64,000 bases of DNA from Streptomyces sp. NRRL S-244 (GTDB lineage: Bacteria; Actinomycetota; Actinomycetes; Streptomycetales; Streptomycetaceae), in assembly GCF_000717915.1 (NCBI RefSeq), contig NZ_JOCX01000004.1, forward strand, positions 1-64,000, in the 5' to 3' direction. Numbering within the stretch: the stretch's first letter is position 1; every line of letters begins with the position of its first letter. Positions 30,846 through 39,270 of this stretch are shown in pieces. The translations under genes were made by a program, and so were the position numbers. The notes below the pieces were generated by a model. That model ran no database searches, was not told where the DNA came from, and worked only from the letters and a program-made list of their open reading frames with translations.

Positions 30846-31955
30846 ATGGCAGGCACCGACCGCGAGAAGGCTCTCGACGCCGCGCTCGCACAGATTGAAC
30901 GGCAATTCGGCAAGGGTGCGGTCATGCGCCTCGGCGACAAGCCGAACGACCCCATCGAGGTCATCCCCACCGGGTCGACCGCGCTGGACATCGCCCTCGG
31001 CGTCGGCGGGCTGCCCCGCGGCCGTGTGATCGAGGTGTACGGCCCGGAGTCCTCCGGTAAGACGACCCTGACCCTGCACGCCGTGGCCAACGCACAGAAG
31101 GCCGGCGGCACCGTCGCCTTCGTGGACGCCGAGCACGCGCTCGACCCCGAGTACGCGAAGGCCCTCGGCGTCGACACCGACAACCTCATCCTGTCGCAGC
31201 CGGACACCGGCGAGCAGGCGCTGGAGATCGTGGACATGCTGGTCCGCTCCGGTGCCCTCGACCTGATCGTCATCGACTCCGTCGCCGCGCTCGTGCCGCG
31301 CGCGGAGATCGAGGGCGAGATGGGCGACTCGCACGTGGGTCTCCAGGCCCGACTGATGAGCCAGGCGCTCCGGAAGATCACCGGTGCGCTCAACCAGTCC
31401 AAGACCACCGCGATCTTCATCAACCAGCTCCGCGAGAAGATCGGTGTGATGTTCGGCTCGCCGGAGACCACCACCGGTGGTCGCGCGCTGAAGTTCTACG
31501 CCTCCGTGCGCCTCGACATCCGCCGCATCGAGACCCTCAAGGACGGCACCGACGCGGTCGGCAACCGTACGCGCGTCAAGGTCGTCAAGAACAAGGTCGC
31601 GCCGCCGTTCAAGCAGGCCGAGTTCGACATCCTCTACGGCCAGGGCATCAGCCGCGAGGGCGGCCTGATCGACATGGGCGTGGAGCACGGCTTCGTGCGC
31701 AAGGCCGGCGCCTGGTACACGTACGAGGGCGACCAGCTCGGCCAGGGCAAGGAGAACGCCCGCAACTTCCTGAAGGACAACCCCGACCTCGCCAACGAGA
31801 TCGAGCGGAAGATCAAGGAGAAGCTGGGCGTGGGCGTGCGCAAGGACGCCGCCGCCGAGGCGGCCGCCGGTGCGCCTGCGGCCGAGGCCGCGGCCGTGCC
31901 CGCCCCCGCGTCGAAGGCCAAGACGTCGGCGAAGGCCGCCGTCGCCAAGAGCTGA
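30846..31955 (+). CDS. recA: Recombinase RecA
   Basis: 369 residues. Walker [10 protein letters not shown] near residue 66, catalytic Glu in AEHALDPEY, Walker [14 protein letters not shown]-binding loops L1 ([18 protein letters not shown]) and L2 ([18 protein letters not shown]), and an Ala/Lys-rich tail typical of Streptomyces. It pairs homologous DNA and promotes LexA cleavage. ATG 30846 gives the standard RecA N-terminus; the frame is open upstream (30780) but without family similarity. recX follows after three bases. Confidence 0.98.
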   Translation: MAGTDREKALDAALAQIERQFGKGAVMRLGDKPNDPIEVIPTGSTALDIALGVGGLPRGRVIEVYGPESSGKTTLTLHAVANAQKAGGTVAFVDAEHALDPEYAKALGVDTDNLILSQPDTGEQALEIVDMLVRSGALDLIVIDSVAALVPRAEIEGEMGDSHVGLQARLMSQALRKITGALNQSKTTAIFINQLREKIGVMFGSPETTTGGRALKFYASVRLDIRRIETLKDGTDAVGNRTRVKVVKNKVAPPFKQAEFDILYGQGISREGGLIDMGVEHGFVRKAGAWYTYEGDQLGQGKENARNFLKDNPDLANEIERKIKEKLGVGVRKDAAAEAAAGAPAAEAAAVPAPASKAKTSAKAAVAKS

Positions 31956-31958
31956 CCC

Positions 31959-32612
31959 GTGCGGGAGCAGGAAAGGGGCGGCGGGAGCGGCGGCCGGGAG
32001 GGCCGTCGCGAAGGTGGCCGCGAAGGTCGTCGTGAGGGCGGCCGGGAAGGTCGTCGTGAGGGCGGCCGGGAAGGTCGTCAGGAACTGCCGCCCCAGAGTC
32101 CCGAGGAGCAGGCACGGGCGATCTGCCTGCGCCTGCTCACCGGGATGCCGCGCACCCGGCGGCAGCTCGCGGACGCCCTGGACAAGCGGGGCATCCCCGA
32201 GGAGGTGTCGCAGGAGGTCCTCTCCCGGTTCGAGGAGGTCGGCCTGATCGACGACGCCGCGTTCGCCGGGGCCTGGGTCGAGTCCCGGCACCGCGGCAGG
32301 GGCCTCGCCCGCCGGGCGCTCGCGCAGGAGCTGCGCACCAAGGGGGTGCACGCCACCCTCGTCCAAGAGGCCCTGGAACAGCTGGACTCCGACCAGGAGG
32401 AGCAGACCGCCCGGGAGCTCGTGGAGCGCAAGCTCCGCGCCACCCGGGGCCTGGAGCGGGACAAGCGGATCCGGCGCCTCGCCGGGATGCTCGCCCGCAA
32501 GGGGTACCCCGAGGGCATGGCCCTGCGGGTGGTCCGGCGCGCGCTGGAACAAGAGGGCGTCGACGAGGGCGCGGACGCGGACGACGACGGACCGGGGTAT
32601 TCGGGGTTCTGA
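31959..32612 (+). CDS. recX: Regulatory protein RecX with repeat-rich N-terminus
   Basis: 217 residues. The C-terminal 165 residues are the RecX three-helix repeats (RTRRQLADALDKRGIPEE ... GLIDDAAFAGAWVESR). RecX binds RecA filaments and limits them. Residues 12-41 are an octapeptide repeat GREGRREG from a 24-bp DNA repeat, absent from ordinary RecX; strongly basic/acidic and likely disordered. GTG 31959 lies three bases after recA, so it is co-transcribed. An internal start after the repeat is possible but none has a ribosome site. Confidence 0.88.
   Translation: MREQERGGGSGGREGRREGGREGRREGGREGRREGGREGRQELPPQSPEEQARAICLRLLTGMPRTRRQLADALDKRGIPEEVSQEVLSRFEEVGLIDDAAFAGAWVESRHRGRGLARRALAQELRTKGVHATLVQEALEQLDSDQEEQTARELVERKLRATRGLERDKRIRRLAGMLARKGYPEGMALRVVRRALEQEGVDEGADADDDGPGYSGF
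31992..32080 (+). repeat. 24-bp tandem repeat in recX (three full copies plus partial)
   Basis: Copies at 31992-32015, 32016-32039, 32040-32063 and a 17-base partial copy at 32064-32080, each coding GREGRREG. Copies 3 and 4 are identical over their shared length, earlier ones differ at a few bases. Confidence 0.93.
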
Positions 32613-32654
32613 GGTTGCGGCCTCCGCGCCGCGGGGCCGGAGCCGGGGGCAGGG

Positions 32655-32708
32655 CCCTGGTGTCTCGGCCCGGGGGGTAGGGATAGCCCCCGGGCCGAGA
32701 CGCCAGGG
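32655..32708 (+). terminator. Large hairpin after recX
   Basis: A 22-bp stem (32655-32676 with 32687-32708, one G-T pair) around loop GTAGGGATAG. No T-tract. It ends 44 bases before the ABC permease start. Confidence 0.75.
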
Positions 32709-32751
32709 TGCTTCACTGCCAACCGCCGGGCCCGGCGGCAGAGTTGCCGGC

Positions 32752-35313
32752 ATGATGCTGCGTTACGCCCTCCAGACCGTCAGGGACCGCAAGGCCGGCT
32801 TCCTCGGCGCCTTCGTCGCACTGCTGTGTGCGGCCGCCCTCATCACCGCCTGCGGCACGCTCCTGGAAACCGGACTCCGCGGAAAGATCGCCACCGAGCG
32901 CTACGCGGCCACCCCGGTCGTCGTCTCCGCCGACCAGAACGTGCACCAGACCACGGTCAAGGCGAAGAAGGGCGATGCGCAGAAGGCCAAGACGAAGCAC
33001 AAGGCCAAGCCCGTCGCCGAGCGGGCCTGGCTCCCGGCCGCCACCGTGGACACGGTCCGGTCCGTGCCGGGCGTCGAGCGGGCCGTGCCGGAGCTCAGCT
33101 TCCAGGCCGTCCCGCTGGTCAAGGCCCCCGGCGGCGCGAAGCCCTCGTACGGGCACGCCTGGACCTCCGCCGCGCTCACCCCCTTCACGCTCGCCGAGGG
33201 CCGCGCCCCCCGGGGCGGCGACGAGGTCGTCGTCGACCGCGAACTGGCCGGGCGCGCAGGGCTGAAGCCCGGCGCCCCCCTCACGGTGCAGGCCACCGGT
33301 GAGCCGAAGACGTACACCGTGAGCGGGATCGCGCGGACCGCCCGCGGCGATCTCGCCCGGCAGAACGCGCTGTTCTTCGGCGACGCCGAGGCGCAGCGGC
33401 TGGCCGCCCGAGACGGCCAGGTCACCACCATCGGGGTACTCCCGGCGCCCGGGACCGACCCCGGCGAGCTGGCCGGGCGCATCCGGCAGGCACTCGCGGG
33501 TTCCGTCGGGGGCAGTGGCGCGCAGGTCGCCGCGGGCGACGCACGCGGGCCCGTGGAGTTCCTCGACGCGGCCGGCGCACGCATCAAGCTGGTCTCCATG
33601 GGCGGGGCCATGGGCGGCACCTCGCTGCTCGTCGCGATCCTCGTGGTCGTCGGCACCTTCGCCCTCTCCGTCCAGCAGCGCTACCGCGAGCTCGCCCTGC
33701 TGCGGGCCATCGCCGCCACGCCCGGGCAGCTGCGCCGCATGATCGGCCGCGAGGCCCTGGTCGTGGGCCTGGCCGCCGGTGTCGCGGGGGCACTGGCCGG
33801 ACTCCCGCTCGCCGCCTGGCTGCACGGCCGGTTCGTCGCGAGCGGGGTCGTCCCCGCCCACCTGGAGCGCACCGCCGGGATCTTCCCGATGCTCGCCGCC
33901 GTCGGCGCGAGCCTGCTCGGAGCCTGGGCCGCGGCCCGGATCACGGGGCGGCGGATCGCCCGGATCCGGCCGGCCGAGGCGCTCGCCGAAGCCGCCGTGG
34001 AGCGGGGGCGGCCCGCGTGGATCCGGATCGCGATCGGGGTGCTGCTGCTGGCCGGCGGAGTGGTGCTGGTCGCCGTACTCAGTGCGCTGCGTACCGAGTC
34101 GGCGTCGACCCCGGTGACCTTCCTCGCGGTCGTCGTGTTCGCCGGGGCGGTCTCGCTGCTCGGCCCGCTGCTGGTCCGGGGCGCGACCGCGCTGCTCGCC
34201 GGGCCGCTGCGGCTGGCCGGCCCGGGCGGGCACCTGGCCACCGCGAACCTGCGCGGCAACGCCACCCGGATGGCCTCCGCCGTCACCCCGCTCGCGCTGC
34301 TGATCGGCATGACCTGCACCGTCCTGTTCATCACGCCGACGCTGGGCAACGCCGCCCGGGCGCAGGCCCGCGACGGGGTCCGGGCCGGCTGGGTGCTGGC
34401 CGCGCAGGGTCCGGGTGTCACCGGCGGCGCCGCGGAGCGGATCCGCAGGACCCGCGGGGTCACGGCGGCCACCGAGATCGTGCACACGTCCGTACGGGTG
34501 GGGCTGACGAAGTACGGCGCGCAGGGGGTCACCCCGGCCGGCCTGACCCGGACCTGGGACCCGGGTGTGACGAGCGGGAGCCTGGACGGCTTCGGCGAGA
34601 AGAGCGTGGCGGTCAGCGAACTGGCCGCCGGTCAGCTGGGGCTGAAGCCCGGGAGCCCGCTCCGGCTGGCGCTGGGCGACGGGACCCCGGTCACCCTGAC
34701 CGTCGCCGCCGTGTACGCGCGGGGGCTGGGCTTCGGCGACCTGACGCTGCCACACGATCTCGTCGCGGCGCACGTGGACAACCCGCTGGCGAGCAGCGTG
34801 CTGGTGGCGGCGGAGCCGGGGACCGGGCGGGAGCAGCTGGCCGCGGCGGTCGGCGGGTTCCCGGGGGTCGGGGTGCTGTCGGCGCCGGACGCGGACGAGG
34901 CGCGGGCCGAGCGGCAGCAGTCGGGGGCCGAGATCAACCTGCTGGCGATGGGGCTGGTACTGGCCTTCACCGCGATCGCGGTGGTCAACACGCTGGCGAT
35001 GTCCACGTCGGAGCGGCTGCGGGAGTTCGCGATGCTGAGGCTGGCGGGGGCGAAGCGGCGGCAGGTGCTGCGGATGCTGCGGACGGAGGCGCTGGCGGTG
35101 GTGCTGATCGGGGCCGTGCTGGGGTCGGGGATCGCGCTGGCCGTGCTGACCGCGTTCAGCGTGGGGATGACGGGGGCCGCGGCGCCGGCGGTGCTGCCGG
35201 TGGTGTACGTGGGGGTGGTGGGTGTGGCGGGGCTGCTGGCGCTCGCCGCGACCGCCCTGCCGGGGCGGGTTGCGCTTCGGGTGCCGCCGGTCGAGGTGGC
35301 CACGTCGCGGTAG
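32752..35313 (+). CDS. ABC transporter permease with two FtsX domains (orphan)
   Basis: 853 residues. One N-terminal membrane segment (about 15-40), an extracytoplasmic domain, three membrane segments of a first FtsX domain (about 290-430), an intervening segment, a second MacB-type periplasmic domain and a second FtsX domain (about 730-845). Such permeases act with a LolD/MacB-type ATPase in lipid or peptide extrusion or signalling. No ATPase gene is adjacent on either side, so the partner must be elsewhere. CAGAGT (32739-32744) ends seven bases before ATG 32752; ATG 32755 is the alternative. Confidence 0.83.
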   Translation: MMLRYALQTVRDRKAGFLGAFVALLCAAALITACGTLLETGLRGKIATERYAATPVVVSADQNVHQTTVKAKKGDAQKAKTKHKAKPVAERAWLPAATVDTVRSVPGVERAVPELSFQAVPLVKAPGGAKPSYGHAWTSAALTPFTLAEGRAPRGGDEVVVDRELAGRAGLKPGAPLTVQATGEPKTYTVSGIARTARGDLARQNALFFGDAEAQRLAARDGQVTTIGVLPAPGTDPGELAGRIRQALAGSVGGSGAQVAAGDARGPVEFLDAAGARIKLVSMGGAMGGTSLLVAILVVVGTFALSVQQRYRELALLRAIAATPGQLRRMIGREALVVGLAAGVAGALAGLPLAAWLHGRFVASGVVPAHLERTAGIFPMLAAVGASLLGAWAAARITGRRIARIRPAEALAEAAVERGRPAWIRIAIGVLLLAGGVVLVAVLSALRTESASTPVTFLAVVVFAGAVSLLGPLLVRGATALLAGPLRLAGPGGHLATANLRGNATRMASAVTPLALLIGMTCTVLFITPTLGNAARAQARDGVRAGWVLAAQGPGVTGGAAERIRRTRGVTAATEIVHTSVRVGLTKYGAQGVTPAGLTRTWDPGVTSGSLDGFGEKSVAVSELAAGQLGLKPGSPLRLALGDGTPVTLTVAAVYARGLGFGDLTLPHDLVAAHVDNPLASSVLVAAEPGTGREQLAAAVGGFPGVGVLSAPDADEARAERQQSGAEINLLAMGLVLAFTAIAVVNTLAMSTSERLREFAMLRLAGAKRRQVLRMLRTEALAVVLIGAVLGSGIALAVLTAFSVGMTGAAAPAVLPVVYVGVVGVAGLLALAATALPGRVALRVPPVEVATSR

Positions 35314-35314
35314 C

Positions 35315-35416
35315 GGCCCGCCGCCGTGTGTGGCCCGCCGCCGTGTGTGGCCCGGGGCCGTCCATGGCCCGCCGCCGTCCGTGGCCCGCCGCCGTCCGTG
35401 GCCCGGGGCCTCGCCG
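35315..35416. repeat. 17-bp minisatellite, five copies plus a degenerate sixth
   Basis: Units of 17 bases starting at 35315, 35332, 35349, 35366, 35383 and 35400, each beginning GGCCCG; units 1 and 2 are identical (GGCCCGCCGCCGTGTGT), as are 4 and 5 (ending GTCCGT). The array fills the gap between the convergent permease and rhodanese genes. Confidence 0.92.
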
Positions 35417-35445
35417 CCGAAGCGGTGGGGCCCCGGGCCCGGCCC

Positions 35446-35844
35446 TCAAGCGCCCGACGGGCTCACCGGGAGGCTGGCGGACTTCCAGGCCTGGAAGCCG
35501 CCCGTCAGGTCCGTGGCTCTGCGGAGGCCCAGGGCGTGGAGGGAGGCCGCGGCCAGGGTGGAGGCGTAGCCCTCGTTGCAGATCACCACCACCCGGAGGT
35601 CGTGCGAGGTGGCTTCGGGGGCGCGGTGGGAGCCCTGGGGGTCCAGGCGCCACTCCAGTTCATTGCGCTCGACCACCAGCGCACCCGGGATCAGGCCGTC
35701 CTGCTCGCGCAGCGCCTGGTAGCGGATGTCCACCAGCAGGGCGTCGCCCGCGCGGAACGCCGCGTACGCCTGCGCCGGCTCGATCCGCGCGTACGTGGAC
35801 CGGACCCGTTCCAGCAGGTCGTCGATGCCGACCGGGGCGCTCAC
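35446..35844 (-). CDS. Rhodanese-domain sulfurtransferase
   Basis: 132 residues, a single rhodanese domain with the active-site loop VICNEGYASTLAA (Cys nucleophile) and DIRYQALREQDGLIPGALVV. It moves sulfane sulfur between acceptors. The start overlaps the stop of the upstream cysteine dioxygenase gene by four bases, so the pair forms one operon. Confidence 0.9.
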   Translation of the reverse strand: MSAPVGIDDLLERVRSTYARIEPAQAYAAFRAGDALLVDIRYQALREQDGLIPGALVVERNELEWRLDPQGSHRAPEATSHDLRVVVICNEGYASTLAAASLHALGLRRATDLTGGFQAWKSASLPVSPSGA

Positions 35845-36410
35845 TGCCAGTCCGCCGGGCGCTCGACCTGCTCCAGCCTGAGCACCTGGCCGGTGCGGCT
35901 GAAGCGGCGGATCAGGGGCAGCGGCGGGTGGTACGCGTGCACCGACACCGCGTGCTCCGTCTCCGACTCGTTGAGCACCTCGTGGACGTGGTGCTCCCCG
36001 AAGGCCCGGCCCGTTCCCGCCCCCAGGCCTCGGCTGCGGTCCAGGTCCGGGGCGAGTTCCAGGCTCCGCCAGCCCTCCGAGGGGAGCCGGACCGCCAGGG
36101 AGTGCTCCCTCAGGTGGCCGCGGGCGGTGGCGAACGCGCCCTGGGACTCGGCGTGGTCGTGCCAGCCGGTGCCGGTGCCCGGCGGCCAGCCGATCACCCA
36201 GGCCTCACTGCCGCCCGGCCCGTCCAGGCGGATCCAGGTCCGGCCCTCGGGATCGAGGGGGAGGGAGTCGATGACCGCCGGGTCGGCGGCGGTGCGCAGG
36301 GCGAAGTCGAGGAGTTCCGCCGCCGTCACCGTACGGGCGGAGGCGCGTACGGGGGCGTGCGGAGGTGCGAGGGGCGCAGTGGATGCACCGGGTGCAAGGG
36401 GCGCAGACAT
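35841..36410 (-). CDS. Cysteine dioxygenase family protein
   Basis: 189 residues with a cupin fold: metal ligands in GTGWHDHAESQG (His-x-His) and a third His in FGEHHVHEVLN. The family oxidises cysteine to cysteine sulfinate. The coupled rhodanese supports a role in cysteine or thiol sulfur catabolism. No strong Shine-Dalgarno is at ATG 36410. A Cys-rich leader peptide ORF and a GC hairpin precede it on the same strand. Confidence 0.85.
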   Translation of the reverse strand: MSAPLAPGASTAPLAPPHAPVRASARTVTAAELLDFALRTAADPAVIDSLPLDPEGRTWIRLDGPGGSEAWVIGWPPGTGTGWHDHAESQGAFATARGHLREHSLAVRLPSEGWRSLELAPDLDRSRGLGAGTGRAFGEHHVHEVLNESETEHAVSVHAYHPPLPLIRRFSRTGQVLRLEQVERPADWQ

Positions 36411-36443
36411 GGGGGCGTGACCGTCCTGGGGGTTCGCGAAAGT

Positions 36444-36458
36444 GCGCGCGGAGCGCGC
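36444..36458 (-). promoter_or_regulatory. Candidate attenuator hairpin between leader peptide and cysteine dioxygenase
   Basis: GCGCGC-TCC-GCGCGC on the minus strand, then ACTTTCG. The hairpin begins 12 bases after the leader-peptide stop codon and 33 bases before the cysteine dioxygenase start. A ribosome held on the last Cys codon would reach its 5' arm. Confidence 0.45.
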
Positions 36459-36470
36459 GGGGGAGGCGAA

Positions 36471-36518
36471 TCAGCAGGAAGGACGACACACGCAGCCCGC
36501 GTAGCGGAGCAGGTCCAT
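36471..36518 (-). CDS. Cysteine-rich leader peptide (MDLLRYAGCVCRPSC)
   Basis: 15 codons, ATG to TGA, with Cys codons at positions 9, 11 and 15, the last directly before the stop. GGAGGG (36524-36529) lies five to six bases upstream, the best ribosome site in this neighbourhood, although the gap was otherwise empty. The place, 60 bases ahead of a cysteine dioxygenase-rhodanese operon, fits a cysteine-responsive attenuator of the type described upstream of actinobacterial sulfur genes. The effect on the operon is inferred. Confidence 0.75.
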   Translation of the reverse strand: MDLLRYAGCVCRPSC

Positions 36519-36590
36519 ATGGACCCTCCGCCACAGGCGTACGTCGTTGCCGGTCATGTTCGCGAGTGAAGCACGCGGACCGGAGACCGG

Positions 36591-38195
36591 TCAATCGATC
36601 ACGGCTGGATGTGTCGGTGTCGTAGGCGTCGTCGAGGAAGGGCCGAGCGCGGCGCGAGCGCTTTCGGGTGCCCCGCACCGGACCGTGTCCGCCGCCTCGT
36701 ACAGCTCCGCGGGCCGCACGCCCGCGAAGGTCGCCGCCAGGTGCCCGTCCGGCCTGACCAGCAGGACGGTGTGGGCAGGAGCCCCCGGGTAGCCGTCCGC
36801 GACCAGCAGTTCGGTACGGACCGGCAGGGCGCTCACCGCCGCCGCGAGCCGCGGCATCAGCCCGGCGCCCAGCCAGTGCCGCCGGTCCCAGACCCCGGTG
36901 CCCGGGGCGACCAGGACCACCAGCAGCCGGCCCCGCCCCAGCAGGTCGCGCAGCGGCACCGTCGACCCGTCGGGCGCGGTCACCGGGACGTTCGCCACGG
37001 GGCCGCCCGGATCGGTGTCGGTCGGTACCTCGCGCACGGCCACCGGAGGGGCGTACGAGGGCTCCGCGCCGAGCGGGCCCCGCCCCAGGTGACCGTCGGT
37101 GAGCAGGAGTTCGCCGGCGCGGGCGGAGCCCGGCAGCAGGGTCCGCAGCCCGCCCCCGCCGCGGAGCACCGGCATCGACTGGTCGGCGGCGCGCAGCCGG
37201 GCCGCGACCGCCGTGCGCCGTTCTTCCTCGTAGCTGTCGAGCAGGGCCTCGGAGGCGCCCTGGTGCCAGGCGAGGGAGAGCTTCCACGCCAGGTTCTCGG
37301 CGTCCCGGAGCCCCTCCTCGACCCCCTGCGTGCCGAGCGCGCCCAGCAGGTGGGCGGCGTCCCCGGCGAGGAAGGCCCGGCCGTCGCGCCAGCTCCGGGC
37401 CAGCCGGTGGTGCAGCGTGTGGACCCCGGTGTCGAGGAGGTCGTACGGGGGCGTGCTGCCCCCGCACCACCCCGCCAGGCTGTCCCGTACGAGGGTCACC
37501 AGCGCATCGGGGGTGACCAGCTCCCCGCGGGCCGGGAGCAGCCAGTCCAGCCGCCACACCCCGTCGGGCAGCGGCCGGGCGGTGGTCTCGTGCGGCGGGT
37601 CGCGGTGCAGCAGGGCCTCGCCGGGCCAGGGGAGTTCGGTGCGCAGCGCGGCCACGGCGTGCCGTTCGACGGCGGTGCGGCCCGGGAAGCGGATGCCGAG
37701 CAGTTTGCGGACGGTGGAGCGGGCCCCGTCGCAGCCGACCAGGTAACTCCCGCGCCACCACGTGGTTTCGGCGCCCCGGGTGTGCGCGGTGACGCCGCGG
37801 CCGTCCTGTTCCAGGGAGTCCAGTTTGCTGTCGGTGACCAGCTGGACCAGCGGATGCGCGCCCGCGGCGTCGCGCAGCCCGCGCGCGAGGGCGTGCTGCG
37901 GCACGTGCAGGGGGGCCGGGGCCGGTCCGTCCTCGAAGGTGGTCCGCCGGGTGTCGCGGGCGCGCCGCATGGTGCGCCAGGCGGCGTAGTACGCGCCCTC
38001 GTCGCGCAGCGTCGTACAGCCCAGCCGCTGCGCCATGGCGGCGGTGTCGGCGTGCAGGACGACCGTACGGGCCGGCCGGGGCAGGTCCTTGCCGGGTCCC
38101 TCGTCGAGCACGACGGTGGGCACGCCCGAGCCGGCCAGGGCCAGCGCCAGGGACAGTCCGACGGGCCCCGCGCCGACGACGATCACCGGGTCCAT
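36591..38195 (-). CDS. FAD-dependent aromatic monooxygenase (PheA/TfdB type)
   Basis: 534 residues. Rossmann motif VVGAGPVGLSLALALAGSG at the N-terminus, DG motif YLVGCDGARSTVRKLLG, and GD motif FLAGDAAHLLGALGTQGVEEG; a thioredoxin-like C-terminal domain (about 390-530) as in phenol hydroxylase relatives. Substrate unknown. The start is ATG 38195, preceded by GGGAG; upstream in-frame codons lack family similarity. A TGTGATCACA palindrome lies 24 bases upstream. The gene is bordered upstream by the terminator of the glutamate transporter operon. Confidence 0.88.
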   Translation of the reverse strand: MDPVIVVGAGPVGLSLALALAGSGVPTVVLDEGPGKDLPRPARTVVLHADTAAMAQRLGCTTLRDEGAYYAAWRTMRRARDTRRTTFEDGPAPAPLHVPQHALARGLRDAAGAHPLVQLVTDSKLDSLEQDGRGVTAHTRGAETTWWRGSYLVGCDGARSTVRKLLGIRFPGRTAVERHAVAALRTELPWPGEALLHRDPPHETTARPLPDGVWRLDWLLPARGELVTPDALVTLVRDSLAGWCGGSTPPYDLLDTGVHTLHHRLARSWRDGRAFLAGDAAHLLGALGTQGVEEGLRDAENLAWKLSLAWHQGASEALLDSYEEERRTAVAARLRAADQSMPVLRGGGGLRTLLPGSARAGELLLTDGHLGRGPLGAEPSYAPPVAVREVPTDTDPGGPVANVPVTAPDGSTVPLRDLLGRGRLLVVLVAPGTGVWDRRHWLGAGLMPRLAAAVSALPVRTELLVADGYPGAPAHTVLLVRPDGHLAATFAGVRPAELYEAADTVRCGAPESARAALGPSSTTPTTPTHPAVID

Positions 38196-38218
38196 GATGC
38201 GGCTCCCGATGTCCGGTA

Positions 38219-38228
38219 TGTGATCACA
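38219..38228. promoter_or_regulatory. TGTGATCACA palindrome upstream of the monooxygenase
   Basis: A perfect 10-bp palindrome, flanked by GTATG on one side and CGTATG on the other, close to the start of the monooxygenase gene. Possibly an operator. Confidence 0.35.
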
Positions 38229-38289
38229 GAACGTATGCAACCCACTGGAGGTGCCTGCGTCAAGTGACACCCGGCCCCGCCAACGCCGT

Positions 38290-38320
38290 GTGGTGCGGCG
38301 GATGAGTTCCGCCGCACCAC
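38290..38320 (-). terminator. Terminator of the gluABCD operon
   Basis: Perfect 12-bp stem GTGGTGCGGCGG / CCGCCGCACCAC with loop ATGAGTT, 57 bases behind the gluD stop. Confidence 0.8.
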
Positions 38321-38376
38321 AGGTGTCACACAAGTGTACTGACCGGGCGTCAGGCGCCCGAGCCGGGGGAGAGCCG

Positions 38377-39270
38377 TCAGGGAGCCTCGCCCACGCCGGC
38401 CGCGCCGCCCGCGTCGACCTCGGCCACGTCCCCGGCGACGACAGCGCCGGTGCCCTTCTTCGACTTCCGCAGCCGTCCTTCGAGCCAGGAGGCGAAGGTG
38501 GTGAGCGCGAAGTTCACCAAGATGAAGATCAGTGCGATCACGACGAGGGTCGGGATGGTGTTGCTGTAGTTCGCCGAGATCTGCCGGTTCATCGACAGCA
38601 GCTCGGCCAGACCCAGTACCGCACCGCCGATCGCGGTGTCCTTGAGGATCACCACGAGCTGGCTGACCAGCGCGGGCAGCATGGCGGTGACGGCCTGCGG
38701 GATCAGGACGTGCGCCATGATCTGGCCCTTGCGCATGCCGATCGCCTTGGCCGCGTCGGTCTGGCCGCGGGGCAGCGACTGGATGCCGGCGACGACGATC
38801 TCGGCGATGACCGCGGAGTTGTACAGGACCAGGCCGGTGACCACCGCGTACAGCGGCCGCAGCTCGGAGCTGACGGCGCTGTAGCGCACGTACAGCGCGG
38901 AGCCGAACAGCATGAGCATCAGCACCGGGATGGCACGGAAGAACTCGACCCAGGCGCCCACGGGGATCCGTACCCACCGGTGGTCGGAGAGTCGGCCGAT
39001 GCCGAGGAGCGCGCCCAGCGGCAGTGCGATGACCATGGCGATGAGCCCGGCCTTCAGCGTCTCGCCGAGTCCCGGCAGCAGGTACGTCGTCCAGACCTGG
39101 TCGTCGGTGACGAACGGGCTCCACTTGTCGGCGTCGAGCTGGCCCTTGTCGGCCATGGCGCCGAGCACCCACCACAGGACCAATCCGACCAGCACGAGGA
39201 AGACGGCCGTGTATATCCAGTTGCGCGCCTTGGCCTTGGGGCCCGGGGTGTCGTACAGCACGGAGCTCAT
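38377..39270 (-). CDS. gluD: Glutamate ABC transporter permease GluD
   Basis: 297 residues, HisM/GlnP-type amino-acid permease with a cytosolic N-terminus, five or six membrane segments and the EAA loop (GMRKGQIMAHVLIPQAV). It pairs with GluC. The start overlaps the gluC stop (ATGA). The C-terminal tail is Ala/Gly/Val-rich and variable. Confidence 0.9.
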   Translation of the reverse strand: MSSVLYDTPGPKAKARNWIYTAVFLVLVGLVLWWVLGAMADKGQLDADKWSPFVTDDQVWTTYLLPGLGETLKAGLIAMVIALPLGALLGIGRLSDHRWVRIPVGAWVEFFRAIPVLMLMLFGSALYVRYSAVSSELRPLYAVVTGLVLYNSAVIAEIVVAGIQSLPRGQTDAAKAIGMRKGQIMAHVLIPQAVTAMLPALVSQLVVILKDTAIGGAVLGLAELLSMNRQISANYSNTIPTLVVIALIFILVNFALTTFASWLEGRLRKSKKGTGAVVAGDVAEVDAGGAAGVGEAP

